A DNA stretch of 64,000 nucleotides, taken from NCBI GenBank assembly GCA_038025085.1, contig CM076144.1, positions 42,133,001 to 42,197,000 on the forward strand. The letters are read 5' to 3'. Shown piece after piece: positions 42,011 through 53,681 of the stretch (its first letter is position 1; every line of letters starts with the position of its first letter). The DNA is from Tetragonia tetragonoides. Lineage: Eukaryota; Streptophyta; Magnoliopsida; Caryophyllales; Aizoaceae. A program made the translations under genes and the position numbers. The notes under the pieces were generated by a model. It made no database searches. It saw nothing but the letters and a program-made list of their open reading frames with translations, and was not told the origin of the DNA.

Positions 42011-43519
42011 AAGAGGTCTGCTGGAGATCAACCCTCGAGCTCGAGGTCGAAACGAGCTCAACGCAACCAAAAAGAACAAGAAGAGGAAGAAGAAGAAGGT
42101 ACTTATAATAACCCATTTGGTATTATCTTTAGAGATGCATTACAAGAGGCTAAATTCAATGTGTTGATTAATCGCCGAATTTTAGCTACTCGTTATTGTG
42201 ACTTTCATTGTCTTGAAGCTCTGGGGTTGAATGAAGATGTTGAATATATGTTTGGGAATGTTGGATGGACAAAGTTCATGAGGTTCAATGTTGCTACTTA
42301 TGCTAAATTGACCTTAGAATTCTTAAGCTCTTTGAGTGTGAATACCAATAGCATAGATGGATGTGTGAAATTTAGGTTGTTTAATGAGGACCATGAGTTT
42401 GATCTAGATGGTTTTAATAAGCTTTTCAAATTGCCAACTAGGGAAAATAGGCAAATATCTGAAAACTTTAGGCCTACTGAGTTTTGGCAATCTATAACTG
42501 GGGAAACGGTCTATATTCCTTCACGAGCTAAGGCCACAGCGATTAGTAACCCATGTTTTAGGTATGTTCATCGGGTTATGGCACATACGGTATTTGGTAG
42601 GGGAGATAGTGATGGGGTTGTGAGGCGGAGTGAGTTATTCTTTCTATGGGCTATGATGAGCTCGCATAAAGTGGATACGGGGGCTTTTATAGCTAAGCAA
42701 ATGGAGAAAGTGTCGAATGCTCCTAAGGGAGATATTGTCATTGGAGGGTTGATCACGATTATTACTACGTCCCTTGTGGGTCACCACACGAGCAGGCCGC
42801 TTTATGATCTCCCTGACTTGCCTCCCATTGAGGGGAACACATGCATTGATTTGGAGTCCTGCTTAGCTATGAAGATGATTGTTCGTCGTGGAGGTGTGTA
42901 TTGGTTAGTGAATAAGGGCCAGTTGATTTGTGCATTGCCTGATGCTCAACGCACTACAGTTCGAGATCCCAACAACTGGCTTCTTGCTCCTGCAGATCAG
43001 ATTCAGATGCTTCCTCTCCATCCTCCTTCACGCATTGCAGCCCCAGCCTCACCCCCACCCCCGCCATCTCCATCTGAGCATGATGAGCCTGAGCATGATG
43101 AGCCCGAGCATGATGAGCCCGAGCATGTTGCTTCCCCCTTCGGTGCCTCAAATCCACCTCCACCACCATACATGACTGAGTACTTCGAGCAACTTAACAC
43201 CAAATTTGATACATGGGCTCAGAACCAGCAGGAGATTCGCCAGGACATATCATCCATGCGCCAGGAGTTTGAGTCACGCCTTGGGGGATTTGAGACTAGA
43301 TTGGATGGTATGTCTACAATGATGCGCCAGTTCTTGTTCGATACATGGGCTCAGGAGATTCGCCAGGACATGGCATCCACACGCCAGGAGTTCGACTCAC
43401 GGATGGGGAGGTTTGAGACTAGATTGGATGGCATGTATGCGATGATGCGCCAGTTCTGCAACTGGCACATTGATAAGGGGTATCAGGGTCCTCCCCTTCC
43501 TCCTCCTCCCCCACAGTGA
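41999..43519 (+). CDS. Athila-type retrotransposon ORF1-like protein, orphan
   Basis: An uninterrupted 506-residue frame from ATG 41999 (MAPKKRSAGDQPSSSRSKR). An in-frame ATG at 41957 would add 14 residues, but the basic MAPKK start is preferred. The core (RYCDFHCLEALGLNEDVEYM, FDLDGFNKLFKLP, FLWAMMSSHKVDTG) resembles the Arabidopsis retrotransposon ORF-1/'putative plant transposon protein' families of Athila and related gypsy elements. The C-terminus has EHDEP repeats (near 43076-43125), a Pro-rich stretch, two tandem coiled-coil units (43205-43336 and 43337-43455, FDTWAQ..MMRQF) and a poly-Pro end. Just after the stop the DNA reads 'cattgggggacaatgtaca' and 'tatgggggagtg', phrases common in the 3' parts of plant gypsy elements. 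No gag-pol frame or LTR is present, so it is a relic or a co-opted ORF. Confidence 0.75.
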   Translation: MAPKKRSAGDQPSSSRSKRAQRNQKEQEEEEEEGTYNNPFGIIFRDALQEAKFNVLINRRILATRYCDFHCLEALGLNEDVEYMFGNVGWTKFMRFNVATYAKLTLEFLSSLSVNTNSIDGCVKFRLFNEDHEFDLDGFNKLFKLPTRENRQISENFRPTEFWQSITGETVYIPSRAKATAISNPCFRYVHRVMAHTVFGRGDSDGVVRRSELFFLWAMMSSHKVDTGAFIAKQMEKVSNAPKGDIVIGGLITIITTSLVGHHTSRPLYDLPDLPPIEGNTCIDLESCLAMKMIVRRGGVYWLVNKGQLICALPDAQRTTVRDPNNWLLAPADQIQMLPLHPPSRIAAPASPPPPPSPSEHDEPEHDEPEHDEPEHVASPFGASNPPPPPYMTEYFEQLNTKFDTWAQNQQEIRQDISSMRQEFESRLGGFETRLDGMSTMMRQFLFDTWAQEIRQDMASTRQEFDSRMGRFETRLDGMYAMMRQFCNWHIDKGYQGPPLPPPPPQ

Positions 43520-45336
43520 GCCATATAGGCTTTCTTTTCCACCCCACACTTGTTCATTTACACATTGGGGGACAATGTACATTCTGAATATGGGGGAGTG
43601 ATGCTTTGTAATGATGTTTGTGGTGATGGTGGTGGTGATGGTGTAATTTGACTGATAACTTTTTTAGGTTGCATGCAGGATGATAGTTTTAGACTGCATA
43701 TTAGATTTACTTTTGCATTTAGGCAATATTTTTAGTTTTTCATCTAATTTTCATGCATGTTTAGTCTTTTTTTTTTTTTTTTTTTTTTTGATATGATAGT
43801 CTTGTTTTAGTTTTAGTTTAGTGTAGGTTGCACTTTTATTTAAACATTTTAGTTTCTTATAAGTTTTCAAGCTTTCAATTTTCATTTTTTTTCCAATAAG
43901 AAAGGAAAAAAATGAAAATGAATAGAACCCTTTAATCAAATGATGATTTCCAGTGAGGTTAGTTGTGGGACTTATTTTTATGCCATCACTAGATGAGATG
44001 CAAGGGATACCTACAATCTAAATTGTCGTCCCCAAATAACAACTGGCATCCTCATACATGAGACGGTCAAAATATAATTTTTCTGTTTGTTTTTTTAGAG
44101 AAAAAGTACCATTTTTTCATTCAAATGTATAAGTTTTTTGTGATGTATTTCTCCTAATTAATTGTTATATTCTACATTTTTAACTATATGGTTAATAGGT
44201 CAACTAATTGAAAGCATGAAAAGTCATGACAAAAATATTAGCAGCTAGTAATCATTTAGTCATTAGATCATAGCTATTTCAACCATATATCCTCAAACTC
44301 AATTGGCCTTTCAACCATCATCTGAAGACGAGAATTACACGAGTTTTTCAAGCATGGAAGAAAATACATGTTTGGTCTATCTTCTTCCAACTTCTACTTT
44401 TTCCTTCCACATTTGTTCTTATCAACTCCATTTTCATCCACTCCTGCGTTCACCTTCAACTTCTAGATGTTGAATTATATTTAGAATTGGAAAGAGAAGG
44501 AGAAATTACAAACTGTAGTATCTACATTTAGTCCAGTTGTAACATGGGGGAGTAGATGACAAGGGGGTAGGCAAGAACAAATATGGGAGGAGAAATAGAA
44601 GGTGTAAGAAGATTTATATTGTGGGTGAAAACTCTTGATGAGTATATCTGCGTAAGCTCCATCCCATTCTAGCTTCCCCAAGTGAGAGGGGCTTCAGACC
44701 TTCAGTGGAATTACATCCAAAACACTCTTCACTAGGCACAAATGGAAGACAATCATAATTATCAACATAAAAATTAGAATGGAAGAAAGTCACTACTCAT
44801 GTTGATGAGCGACTCAAAACAAGCCGTTACATTGCTGCATGGTCAAGTGCAACAAAGAGAATATGGAATTGAACATGGTGAGGATTTAACAACTAGAGAT
44901 TTGGAATTATATATGTTTAATGTACTCTCTATATCCCCTACCCCTTTCCTCCGCGGTCTGAATTTAATAAGTCTTGTATGAGATCGCCTCAAGCCAGGTG
45001 AGGCTACCTTTATATACAAGCATGACGTCGACATGACATCATACTTGTATGAGAGGCCTCACCTCACCTTGAGTCCGCCTCATATGAGATTTTGTGATGC
45101 ATCTTTACCTAAGAAAATGGGAACCAAGGAGTCCCAACTAAGTCATGCACCTTATCACAGATTTATGACAGAAATAAAACGAAGAAAAAATAAATTCAAT
45201 TAGTGCATAACTAAGTCTAAATTATAACAAAAAAAAATGAAAATACAGGGTAAGTTCATAACCTGTAAAGTCATATGTAATCATATACATCATCAGTTTC
45301 GCAAACTTTTATGGACTACGGCTAGACTACTATATG
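43520..45336. other. Intergenic region after the Athila-type ORF
   Basis: Holds the gypsy-like 3' phrases, a poly-T run (about 43767-43789) and an inverted-repeat element at 44972. No gene is supported. The right end contains the 3' UTR of the PPR gene. Confidence 0.5.
44972..45096. mobile_element. Short inverted-repeat MITE
   Basis: The left arm 'tgagatcgcctcaagccagg' plus 'tgaggc' mirrors the right arm 'gcctcacctcaccttgagtc' plus 'cgcctcatatgaga'. The loop also has 'tacaagcatgacgtc'/'gacatcatacttgta'. The TSD is unclear. Confidence 0.65.
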
Positions 45337-48300
45337 TCATCCCATAACAGAATCCTTCATCAGTTGCGTTTCTAGATTTTCTCCGTCACAACCCAAGTCA
45401 CAACCTTCCAATGCATCTTCACCAGCATATTCACCAGAAAAATATTCAAGCAATCTGGCATAATGTTCCGCAGGGATGATACCTTTGTCATGAAGTAACC
45501 TTACGAATTCCCCAGATTGGGCAATATCTCCTTCCCCTTTCAAGTGTTTTAAACAGGCCATCATAGTTTCCTTGTCAGGCTTCCAACTTCCTCTAGGATA
45601 ACGTTCCAAGGCAGCAGACTTCAATGCTTCTACTGCCTTGGGCATCTGATTGCTGTGAACATAACCTAACGACATAAAAGACCATGTAAACAAGTTAGGC
45701 TTTTGCCATTTCTTTGTGTTCACCTTTTCTATTAAAGCCTCAGCCTTGTCCATCAGACCCTTTCTGCAGTAAGCTGTGATCAGGTAATTTGGAATTTTAA
45801 TGTCTTTGCTAAGATCACTGCCTTCCCATTCCGTGAGAATCTTCTCTGCGGTTTCTCTGTCATGGAACTTCAAAATAGAGAACAACATACTCTTATAGCC
45901 CATGTTGGTTAGCATGTACGGCTTGAATTTCTTCCAAATTCTCAACACATCTTCTCTCTGTCCTGCTGCTGCATAGAGAGTCAGAAAGTAGCTAAATGCC
46001 TTACTCTTTCTGTGTGCAAATGGTACCAGCTTCTCTGATTTTCGGAGTGATTCCAAAGCCTTGTCCACTAGTCCAGCTCTCAGATACTGATTTGCAGCAC
46101 CAGTATAGATATCCCATCCAATATCAACCCCTATATCAGATTCAATTTGGGTCAGAACTTTCTCCATTTTATCAATGTCAGAATCATTTCCATATATAGC
46201 CAACAGAGTGGCATACGTAATTGTGTCATATTTTATCCCTCTCTCCTCCATTTCATGAATCAGAATATCTACTTTCTCACGGTTCCCTGTTCGAAAGTAC
46301 AGACTTAGCAAATTATTGTAAGCTAAGGTTGATAAATCAAATCTTAACTCCTTCATCTGCTGCATGACAGCCTCTGCTTTATCCAAGCATTTTTCATGTG
46401 AATAGCAACCGAGAAGTGCACTATAAACTCCAGCTGTTTTTAACTGCTGTGTAGTGTTCCTGAAAAAAGTCTCTGCTTTCTCAATTCCATGGACCTTTGC
46501 AATCAAGTCCAGACGGATAGCAGTATCTGCGGCTGAGAGACTCACGTATCGTTTGTCAGTCATCCATTGGGATATCTATCAATAGGAAGAAGCAGAATCG
46601 ATTTTAAAAATGAAAAAAAAAACAGCTCATATGAACAAGCAATATATGAGGCCACAATAATACAAAATATATATTACGATACAAAATATATATTACGAAG
46701 AGTCGAAGACTCACCTTAGCTTCATCAAATCTACCTCCCTTAAAAAACAACAATTACGCAGAGAGAACACCATTCTAGCAGGTAAAATTATACAAAATCC
46801 AATTCACCTTCATAATTGTAGTAAATCTAACTTTTCTCTCTACTTAAAAAGAGAAAGCTGTAATAATTTACACCACCTTTGCAGTTGGCAATCAATTCAC
46901 TACCAAAGCCGTGCCAAAGAGCCAGTAGCTCCTTTTTTTCTCCTTTTTTTTCTCCTTTTTGGCACAACACATGTACAAATTTTATTGACTAAGGCAACTG
47001 ATTTCCAAGTAACGACAACAAAAACTGAGGCCCTTAGAGCCCATCTTTGTCCCTTCCACCCCTGCTATCCACCTTGAATACTAATACGATCTCCTAATAA
47101 TTTGTTACTAGTCTCCAATCCTTTGACTGCAACAACAACAGTTAAGAGAATCATATATTGGTGCCAAATACCATCTTCAATGTTTCCAAATTTAGAGCTG
47201 CAGCAAATTAAATCACTCTCAACATAAGCTCTTGTATACTACCCATAGTATCTAATGGTACTGAGAATACCTCTCTGCTTGTAACATTCTTGAATTGTAT
47301 CACCGAAATGGTAATCCATTGTGCATTTTAGGCGTATGGTGCTTACTCTCAAATCATTCCGTAATTTCATCGAAAATATGTGTTAGAGATGCACTGATTG
47401 ACACAATCAATGCATAAACTTTGTTCTGCTTATATCTTTGAAAAACATATCAACTCTCCTTTTACTTCCGTTCTCTTTTAGGAGGTTTTTTTTAAATTGA
47501 TGCCTTAATCCTACACATTATAGGACACATGCATGGATTAACAGTACTTCTGGAAGGAAGGAAAAGGGAGGACTACACAAGGAGGTTATAGTAAAATGCC
47601 TGTTCTACATTCACACCCAAAGTGCTTTTAAGTTTTGAAGCATCCCATTTTTTGTTCCTTAAGGTGGCTTGTAGATGTCAGTATTCTGCTTAGCCCACTG
47701 CAGAAATATGGCCAATGTGTATGGACTCCAAGCATCAAAGAGTTGCTTCAGCAACTGCAGTGAACAGACGCACAACAATTTCTTTCTTTTCTTTTTCTTT
47801 TCTTTTTTTCCCTGAATCTGAATGCAGAAACACAGAGGTTGCATTGGCCAAAGATATCATTGTCAAGAAATTTAAGCAAATATAGCTGTGTCCTCAGCCT
47901 CTTGTTTTCTCTTTTTTCACATTATGAGTCCAACCATTGCTTTATTTTTGAATCTTTAATCAATATTTTCTTCTGCAAAATAACTGTCAATCTAACTTAA
48001 AACCTCGAAACTATTAAACTAAGTTTTACCTAGTTAAGATCTCAGATAACCTTTTGCGGAACACTTTTAATCGTGGGAAAAAAGTGTTAATTTTTGGAAA
48101 AAATGTGTTACTTTTCAGACAAAAACTGCTACATTTTCAATGAAAAAGGTTACTTTGAACTGTCCCACCATGAGACAGCCTTACACAAGACCTACTCGTA
48201 CTTGTTACAGATAACAACTCCCTGGGGTAGCAACTAGCAAGTACAATTGGTCTATCTTCCACCCAAAAAGTTGAGCAAACCAAAGCCATCCAACAGTTTT

Positions 48301-49807
48301 AGCTTTAAGGCACACGATCACCATACTTGCATTATAACTTATAAAAGGAAATACATCAGGACATACAGGGGGTACTAAGATCCCCTTCGATGTTGAAGCT
48401 GAAATAAGAAAGACTCTCACGCTACTTCATCAACCATTTAGTAGTCTTCGATAACAGCATCATTCAGGCATTCATTACTCACCAAAGGTCCAGAACAAGA
48501 AACAGGTTGGTAAAAATACCAGGCAATTATGTTACACCTCCCTCTGTTAAAATGACAAGTAACATTGTTTTTAAATTACCCCATCGGAAAGGCCATGTCC
48601 TTTAGGAATGAAAAGTAAACTCTCTAGCGCTACCAGCCCACTAAAGGTGATGGGCAGTAAAACAAATGTCTCTACGCTTTGACCTAATTGACCTACATTA
48701 ACACCATCTTGGTTATTTTTCAACAAAATCGAACTAAGTACTTGTTTGGTTGACATACAACTAACACAGGAAGTGTAAAATTTCCTTGTTGTTTGGTTGA
48801 CATAACCAAATGACAGAAGTTACTTACCAAGTCCCCTTAGGTAAGTACTACTTCCCACATCACTTCCCATGAAATTAAAGTTTCTTTGTGAAACCAAACA
48901 ACTATGGGCACTTCCCATGATTTTCTAATTCCCGTGAATTAGTACTTCCCATAGGAATTTACTTCTCATTGTCAACCAAATAAGCACTAAGTTTCTTCAG
49001 TGAAATTAGTTCCAAATCTTCCAAGGCTTCATTATATGTATTAACTGTTAAAGGAAAAGGTTATTATTCTGTTCATGTTTAGAAGTACAAGACGAGATCT
49101 ATCCGAATTAATCAAGAATCTTTTGATACAACGTCAGTGGAGAAACACACAAGATCTCCTCTTTTCTCTCTAAATAAGAAGCTTAGGCACACAAATGTTC
49201 ACTTTAGTAACTTAATCACAACCATCAAAGTTTCTAACTTTACTATCGGAAACAGCCTGTCTTCAAGACAACTAGCTAGGGGCAAGGCTTCTTACATCTA
49301 GACCTCCCCAGAAGCCACCCTTGGCCGGAATATCTTGGGTTGTTGTTGTTGTTGTCGGAGCGTCCTGGTTTCTAGAATTCTAGGTATTCTTACTCGATTT
49401 TCCTTATCATTAGTTAACAAACAAACACAACTCCAAGCATTATCTTTCCATAATAAGACTAAGGGTCTGTTCTCTTCACCTTCTTTTTACTGAACTTATC
49501 TGCACAATACTGAACTGAAGTGAAATTTACTGAACTGAACTGAATTTTTCAGAACTGAACTTGTTTTTACTGAATCTACAATTACAAAGAGTAAATTTGT
49601 TCTTTGGTTTACCGAACTCTACCAAATTTTTTTGAACTGAACTTCTTTTTACGGAACTGAACTGAATTTTACTGAATAATTCAGGGGGAAGTTGAGGAGA
49701 ACAGACCCTAAATCATCAGTTAAACCCTCCCTAAAATTACTCATTGGTTACACTTTTGCCTGCATAAAAGATGCAATAAACATATCAAACAACCTTGACG
49801 AGCAAAA

Positions 49808-49858
<51 letters not shown>

Positions 49859-50494
49859 AAAACCCATCCCTATATCACCAAGAGTTCATGATTCTCCCTC
49901 ATAACCGTTCTAATTCTTCTCTATTTCATAAATAGCCACCAAATACAAAAGGGTACCTATCATTTTGTTCATTCATCAAAACCCAACAAAACTTACACAG
50001 AATTTTAGATGCAATAAACATATCAAAAAGGCAAAAACCCATCCCTAAATCACCAAGAGTTCATGATTCTCCCTCCTAACCGTTCTAATTCCTCTCTATT
50101 TCACAAATAACCAAAAGGGTACCTTCATTTTCTTCATTCATCAAAACCCATCAAAACTTACACAGAATATTTGCAAATAAACATGAACGAAGAGAAAGAG
50201 ATAGAGAAAATAGACCTCAAGGGCGTGTTTGTGTCTGCGATAATGACGGAGTTCCTTAATAATAGACCTTAGTTCTCTCTCATCAACACTTTTACCCTCT
50301 TCGATCCACTGATCAAGAACTGGTACCACAGATAAATTAGGGTCACCCACTGGAGAAATTCTTCTATACAGTGACTCTTCACGTGGGTTTTTCTTGTATT
50401 TTTGAGTTGAGTACCATACCAACCCAGAAACGTTTCGAAGCGAGTTTTGAGAGGGGTAACTTGATATAATTCTGGCAAACTGGGCTAGCTTCAT
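45337..50494 (-). CDS. P-class pentatricopeptide repeat (PPR) protein, probably mitochondrial
   Basis: Exon 1 (50216-50494, 93 codons) and exon 2 (45337-46575) join in phase across a 3.6 kb intron into 505 residues. Exon 1 begins MKLAQFARIISSYPSQNSLR, basic and hydroxylated like an organelle transit peptide, then LYRRISPVGDPNLSVVPVL. Exon 2 continues ISQWMTDKRY and holds about ten degenerate 35-residue PPR units (for example YSALLGCYSHEKCLDKAEAV, YNNLLSLYFRTGNREKVDIL, PNYLITAYCRKGLMDKAEAL). The opening and the spacing resemble the At2g20710/At4g21705 group of mitochondrial PPR proteins. These bind single-stranded organelle RNA; the target is unknown. The intron carries two Harbinger-type MITEs and a SINE. 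The ORF is intact and the last residues (KDSVMG) precede TGA. Confidence 0.93.
48738..48987. mobile_element. PIF/Harbinger-type MITE, TAA TSD
   Basis: TAA at 48735-48737 and 48988-48990. Ends GTACTTGTTTGGTTGACA and TGTCAACCAAATAAGCAC are inverted repeats with two mismatches. The interior has several 'acttccca' words. It lies in the PPR intron. Confidence 0.85.
49243..49356 (+). mobile_element. SINE fragment with (TTG)n tail (TS/Au-like)
   Basis: Contains 'tcggaaacagcctgtcttc', 'ggggcaaggcttcttacatc', 'tagacctccccagaagccac', 'gaatatcttgggt' and a (TTG)5 tail, in the order known from TS-like plant SINEs. The left border and TSD were not found. It lies in the PPR intron. Confidence 0.75.
49463..49708. 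mobile_element. PIF/Harbinger-type MITE, TAA TSD, internal ACTGAA words
   Basis: TAA at 49460-49462 and 49709-49711. The ends GGGTCTGTTCTCTTCA and TGAGGAGAACAGACCC are inverted repeats. The interior is built from repeated 'tttactgaactgaactgaa'. It is related by its ends to 54084-54299. It lies in the PPR intron. Confidence 0.88.
49804..49857. repeat. Poly-A run followed by (AT)n
   Basis: About 21 A then about 16 AT units in the PPR intron. No TSD was found to show a retroposon tail. Confidence 0.85.
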
Positions 50495-50726
50495 TTTAAG
50501 CGGGGAAAGAGGAGAGACAAAGCCAGAGCTAGAAACCTTGCTACACTCTTCAGTTCTTCACTCTTCAGTTTTACAGTTCGAAGTGGGTGGTTTGTTTCCG
50601 TGGGAATTAGAAATGTGTTTTTGGGCTCATGGGAAGGAAATAAAGGTGGTGCTCAATGGACTACTGGTCAATGGATTACCATATATTGGCCCAAATTTGA
50701 TTGGGCAAATGTACCCTTTTTAAAAC

Positions 50727-51078
50727 TACAAAAAACTTGTGTGGACTTCGTTCATGATGGACCAATACTTGGAGTCACCCCTTACATCATCCGGAGCTAC
50801 TCCTCTAATAGTGGAGCCACCCGTACTTCACGTATAGTCACCCCTCAAATTTATACTTGGCACCATCCCTACTTCACCTAGAGTCACCCATCTACTTTAC
50901 CTGGAGTCACCCCCTACATCACCTGGAGCCACCCCTCTACTTTATCTGGAGCCGTCCCCTACTTCACCTGGAGCCACCCCTCAAAATTCCTTCACCTGGA
51001 GCCACCTCCTACTTCACCTGGAGCCACCCCTCAAAATTACTTGGTCCACGGTGGACTAAGTCCACATAAGACATGCTG
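50727..51078. mobile_element. Mutator-type MITE with internal minisatellite, second long copy
   Basis: TTTTAAAAC (50718-50726) and TTTTGAAAC (51079-51087) flank it, a 9 bp TSD with one mismatch. The left end TACAAAAAACTTGTGTGGAC and right end TCCACATAAGACATGCTG match the element at 2571. The core again consists of 'cttcacctggagccacccct' units, more diverged at the left side. It lies 230 bp upstream of the PPR start codon, where it could influence the promoter. Confidence 0.85.
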
Positions 51079-52349
51079 TTTTGAAACGTATTCATTTTAA
51101 GGTCAAACTTCGCAATATTGTAAACTTATAATACCAGTTGTCACCATAATTAACACTTATAGTACAAATATTGTTGTGTCCGTTCATTAGATCCTATGTC
51201 ATATAATTAAGCACAAAAATTTATATGAGACGACCTCAATATAAGACACCTCAAATAAATATAACGTAATTATAGAGATGATCTCATGTTGAAACTGCCT
51301 CATCAGAAACATTTTGATAATTAAAAACGTTCCATTCAAAACCAATAGAATACTGTGTATTAAACTATGAGTGACTAAGTCAACAAAAAAAATTGTAAAC
51401 CAAAGTCTAATAAGTGCTTGATTATCATACAACTGAAACTGATTATATGCGCCTCGTTCGATGCATCATTTTGCCATCTAATAATACTCATGAAGATATG
51501 TATTGCATGAAGCACCTCTACTACTTTGTTGTTGAATAGTCTCTCATGTGCTTCATAGCTTTCAATATGAATAGCTCTGATCTCAAGTATTATCAAATAT
51601 CCTTATTTTCAAACTTCAAATCAGAATGTAACTCCGACACTTATTGTCCATGACTACATTCGAATTAAACAGTAGTTGAGATTAACCAGTTCAAATTCAA
51701 AAGGTTTGATTATCTTATTTATTTTGAGAATAAAAAGGTGTGAAATTATTGTCTACAACTCGAATAAAGTTGAATTATTTTCAACCAAATTCCTTCTATA
51801 AATTACTTTTCTCGAGTAAAAATTTTTTGTTGACCCTGTTGGTTGGTAACCCCTGCAATTTGGATAATTTGTGTGGAGGATTCCCACAATTTAAATCTAA
51901 ATTAGAGAATAATTTTACCAAAATCCATAATAAACACTCTAATATGTAATGTGGAGTTGTTAACCCATAAAATCAACATACCATTCTCCGATCGAGTATG
52001 GAGTATTGGAGTTATGAGTCAGAAAGAAACTTTAACCTGGTCAAAAATGAATTTTCTCTAAATAAGAAATTTCCCTAAGTTAACGTACTCCAGTCCAATC
52101 ACTATGGTTTGTTTTTATTGAGGGCCAACTATGGTTTGTTTGCCCACAAGAAACAAAGAACATACTTAACATTCACCAAAAAAAAAAGAACAAACTGTAC
52201 TTAACAAGAAGGGTATCTAAAAATGGGATTTTTACTCAAAGAAAAAAAAATAATGGGATTTTATCTGAATTAATTACTCCTGCCAAGCAGCCAAGGAGAT
52301 ACGTGTAGCTTCATTTTTTTTAATTGGGGAGAGTACGTAGGCACGTAGT
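51079..52349. other. Intergenic stretch with one repeat copy
   Basis: AT-rich; only the repeat at 51838 was recognised. Short open frames here show no domain. Confidence 0.5.
51838..51980. repeat. Interspersed MITE-like repeat (related to 13803-13945)
   Basis: Shares 'ggtaacccctgcaattt', 'ggattcccacaattt', 'aaattagagaat', 'aatatgtaatgtgg' and 'gttaaccca' with the copy in the stress-protein gene. Borders are approximate. Confidence 0.6.
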
Positions 52350-52545
52350 CAGGGGCGAATTTAGTGCGGGACACTAGCTAGAATTTTGGGTATTCATTTT
52401 TTTTCAAAATTTTGCTAAAATATCCTATTTTTTCGATTTTTTTTGTAAATTATTGCTAAAATACCCTGACAATTTACTTTTAGCACCTATTATTTAGTAA
52501 TTTAGTTTTGCCACCTATATTATTAGTTTTTTAGATTCGCCACTG
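52350..52545. mobile_element. hAT-type MITE
   Basis: The ends CAGGGGCGAATTTAG and TTAGATTCGCCACTG are inverted repeats. CACGTAGT before and CACATAGC after match at 6 of 8 positions, a worn TSD. Confidence 0.8.
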
Positions 52546-52625
52546 CACATAGCTACTATTTATTTTATCACCACTTTTTTTTTTGCTCGGAATTTTTTTT
52601 ATCACCACTTAGCTACTAGTAAAAC

Positions 52626-53681
52626 CAGGAGCGGATTTAAGGGGGTGCCCCATGGTCCCAGGCCACTGGATTAATTCCCAAAAAAAATTTAGACACTTAA
52701 AAAAAAATCATTTTCCCCAAAAGGCCCCCAGATTTTGAATGTTTGAAGGGTAAAAGGGGTTCTAAGTGTTAAACAAAAAAAGACAAGGGAATTAAATTAA
52801 TACCCACTTTTTTCTCTCTTCTCACTTTCTCACGTTTTCTTGTCAAAAAAGAATTCTCTCTCCTTCTTTTTCTTCTCTCTCACTCACTGATTCACAACTG
52901 TCCTTCCACCGACGACTGACCGCGGAGCCCGGCCGCCTGTATGCCGCACCGCCCTCCAGTCCACAACCACGGCCCAAAACGCAACTTCAAGCCCCTTTTT
53001 GGTATATTTTCCAAACCCTAACTTTTTTCGATTTCAATTCTTATAATAATTAGATCTCAAATTGACACTTTATTTATGTAAATTGTTTATTATTATAGGC
53101 CTTATGATGATTTATATATGAAATTAAGTTAGATTTTTTGGTTCTTTGGTTTTGTATATTTGTTAGTTGATAGGACAGTGAGCTTTAGAATGAACTATTT
53201 TGTTGTTTTTTTTTTGGAATGAAAGGGCTATATTAGTTAGATTGCAATTTGTGAATTTTTTTTTATGGGATAAATGATGAAATTAGTTTTTTTTTTGCTG
53301 TTTTTTTTTTTTTGATTGTTTATATGTTGAAATTAGTTTTTTTTTACTGTTTTTTTTGGCTATTTTTGGGCATGAAAATTGTCAAGAACAAGTTTCGGAA
53401 TAGTATGGGTGATCCACTGATCCTATGTTGAATGATTGTTTAGTTACTTTTATTGAGAAAGAAATATTTTTGAAAGGTCCCGATGACGATACCACTAACC
53501 GCTTTCAAAACATGAAGACCGGACGAGGGCAATTGTAGTCCCATACCCCGAATAATTTGTATTTTCCCCTAAAACAATGTAATTGTACTTTTCTATCCGA
53601 TTACTTTGTAATATCGAACTTATGCTTTTTTTCAAAATTTTATTTGGCACCCCCATTATTATTTTTCAAGATACGCCACTG
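52626..53681 (+). mobile_element. Deleted hAT element with a transposase C-terminal remnant, perfect 8 bp TSD
   Basis: AGTAAAAC at 52618-52625 and 53682-53689. The ends CAGGAGCGGATTTAAG and CAAGATACGCCACTG are inverted repeats. The 1,056 bp body includes a GC-rich leader-like patch (52905-52970) and, at about 53380-53540, broken coding sequence reading LKIVKNKFRNSMGD, then after a frameshift NDCLVTFIEKEIF and RFQNMKTGRGQL before a stop. That matches the C-terminal end of the TTF-type zinc-finger/hAT-dimerisation transposases (ZMYM1-like) of plants. It is thus an internally deleted derivative and not autonomous. Confidence 0.85.

Noticed and set aside
42930..43203. Open frames in other frames and on the other strand of the Athila-type ORF
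   Set aside because: They are shadows of the EHDEP-coding repeat.
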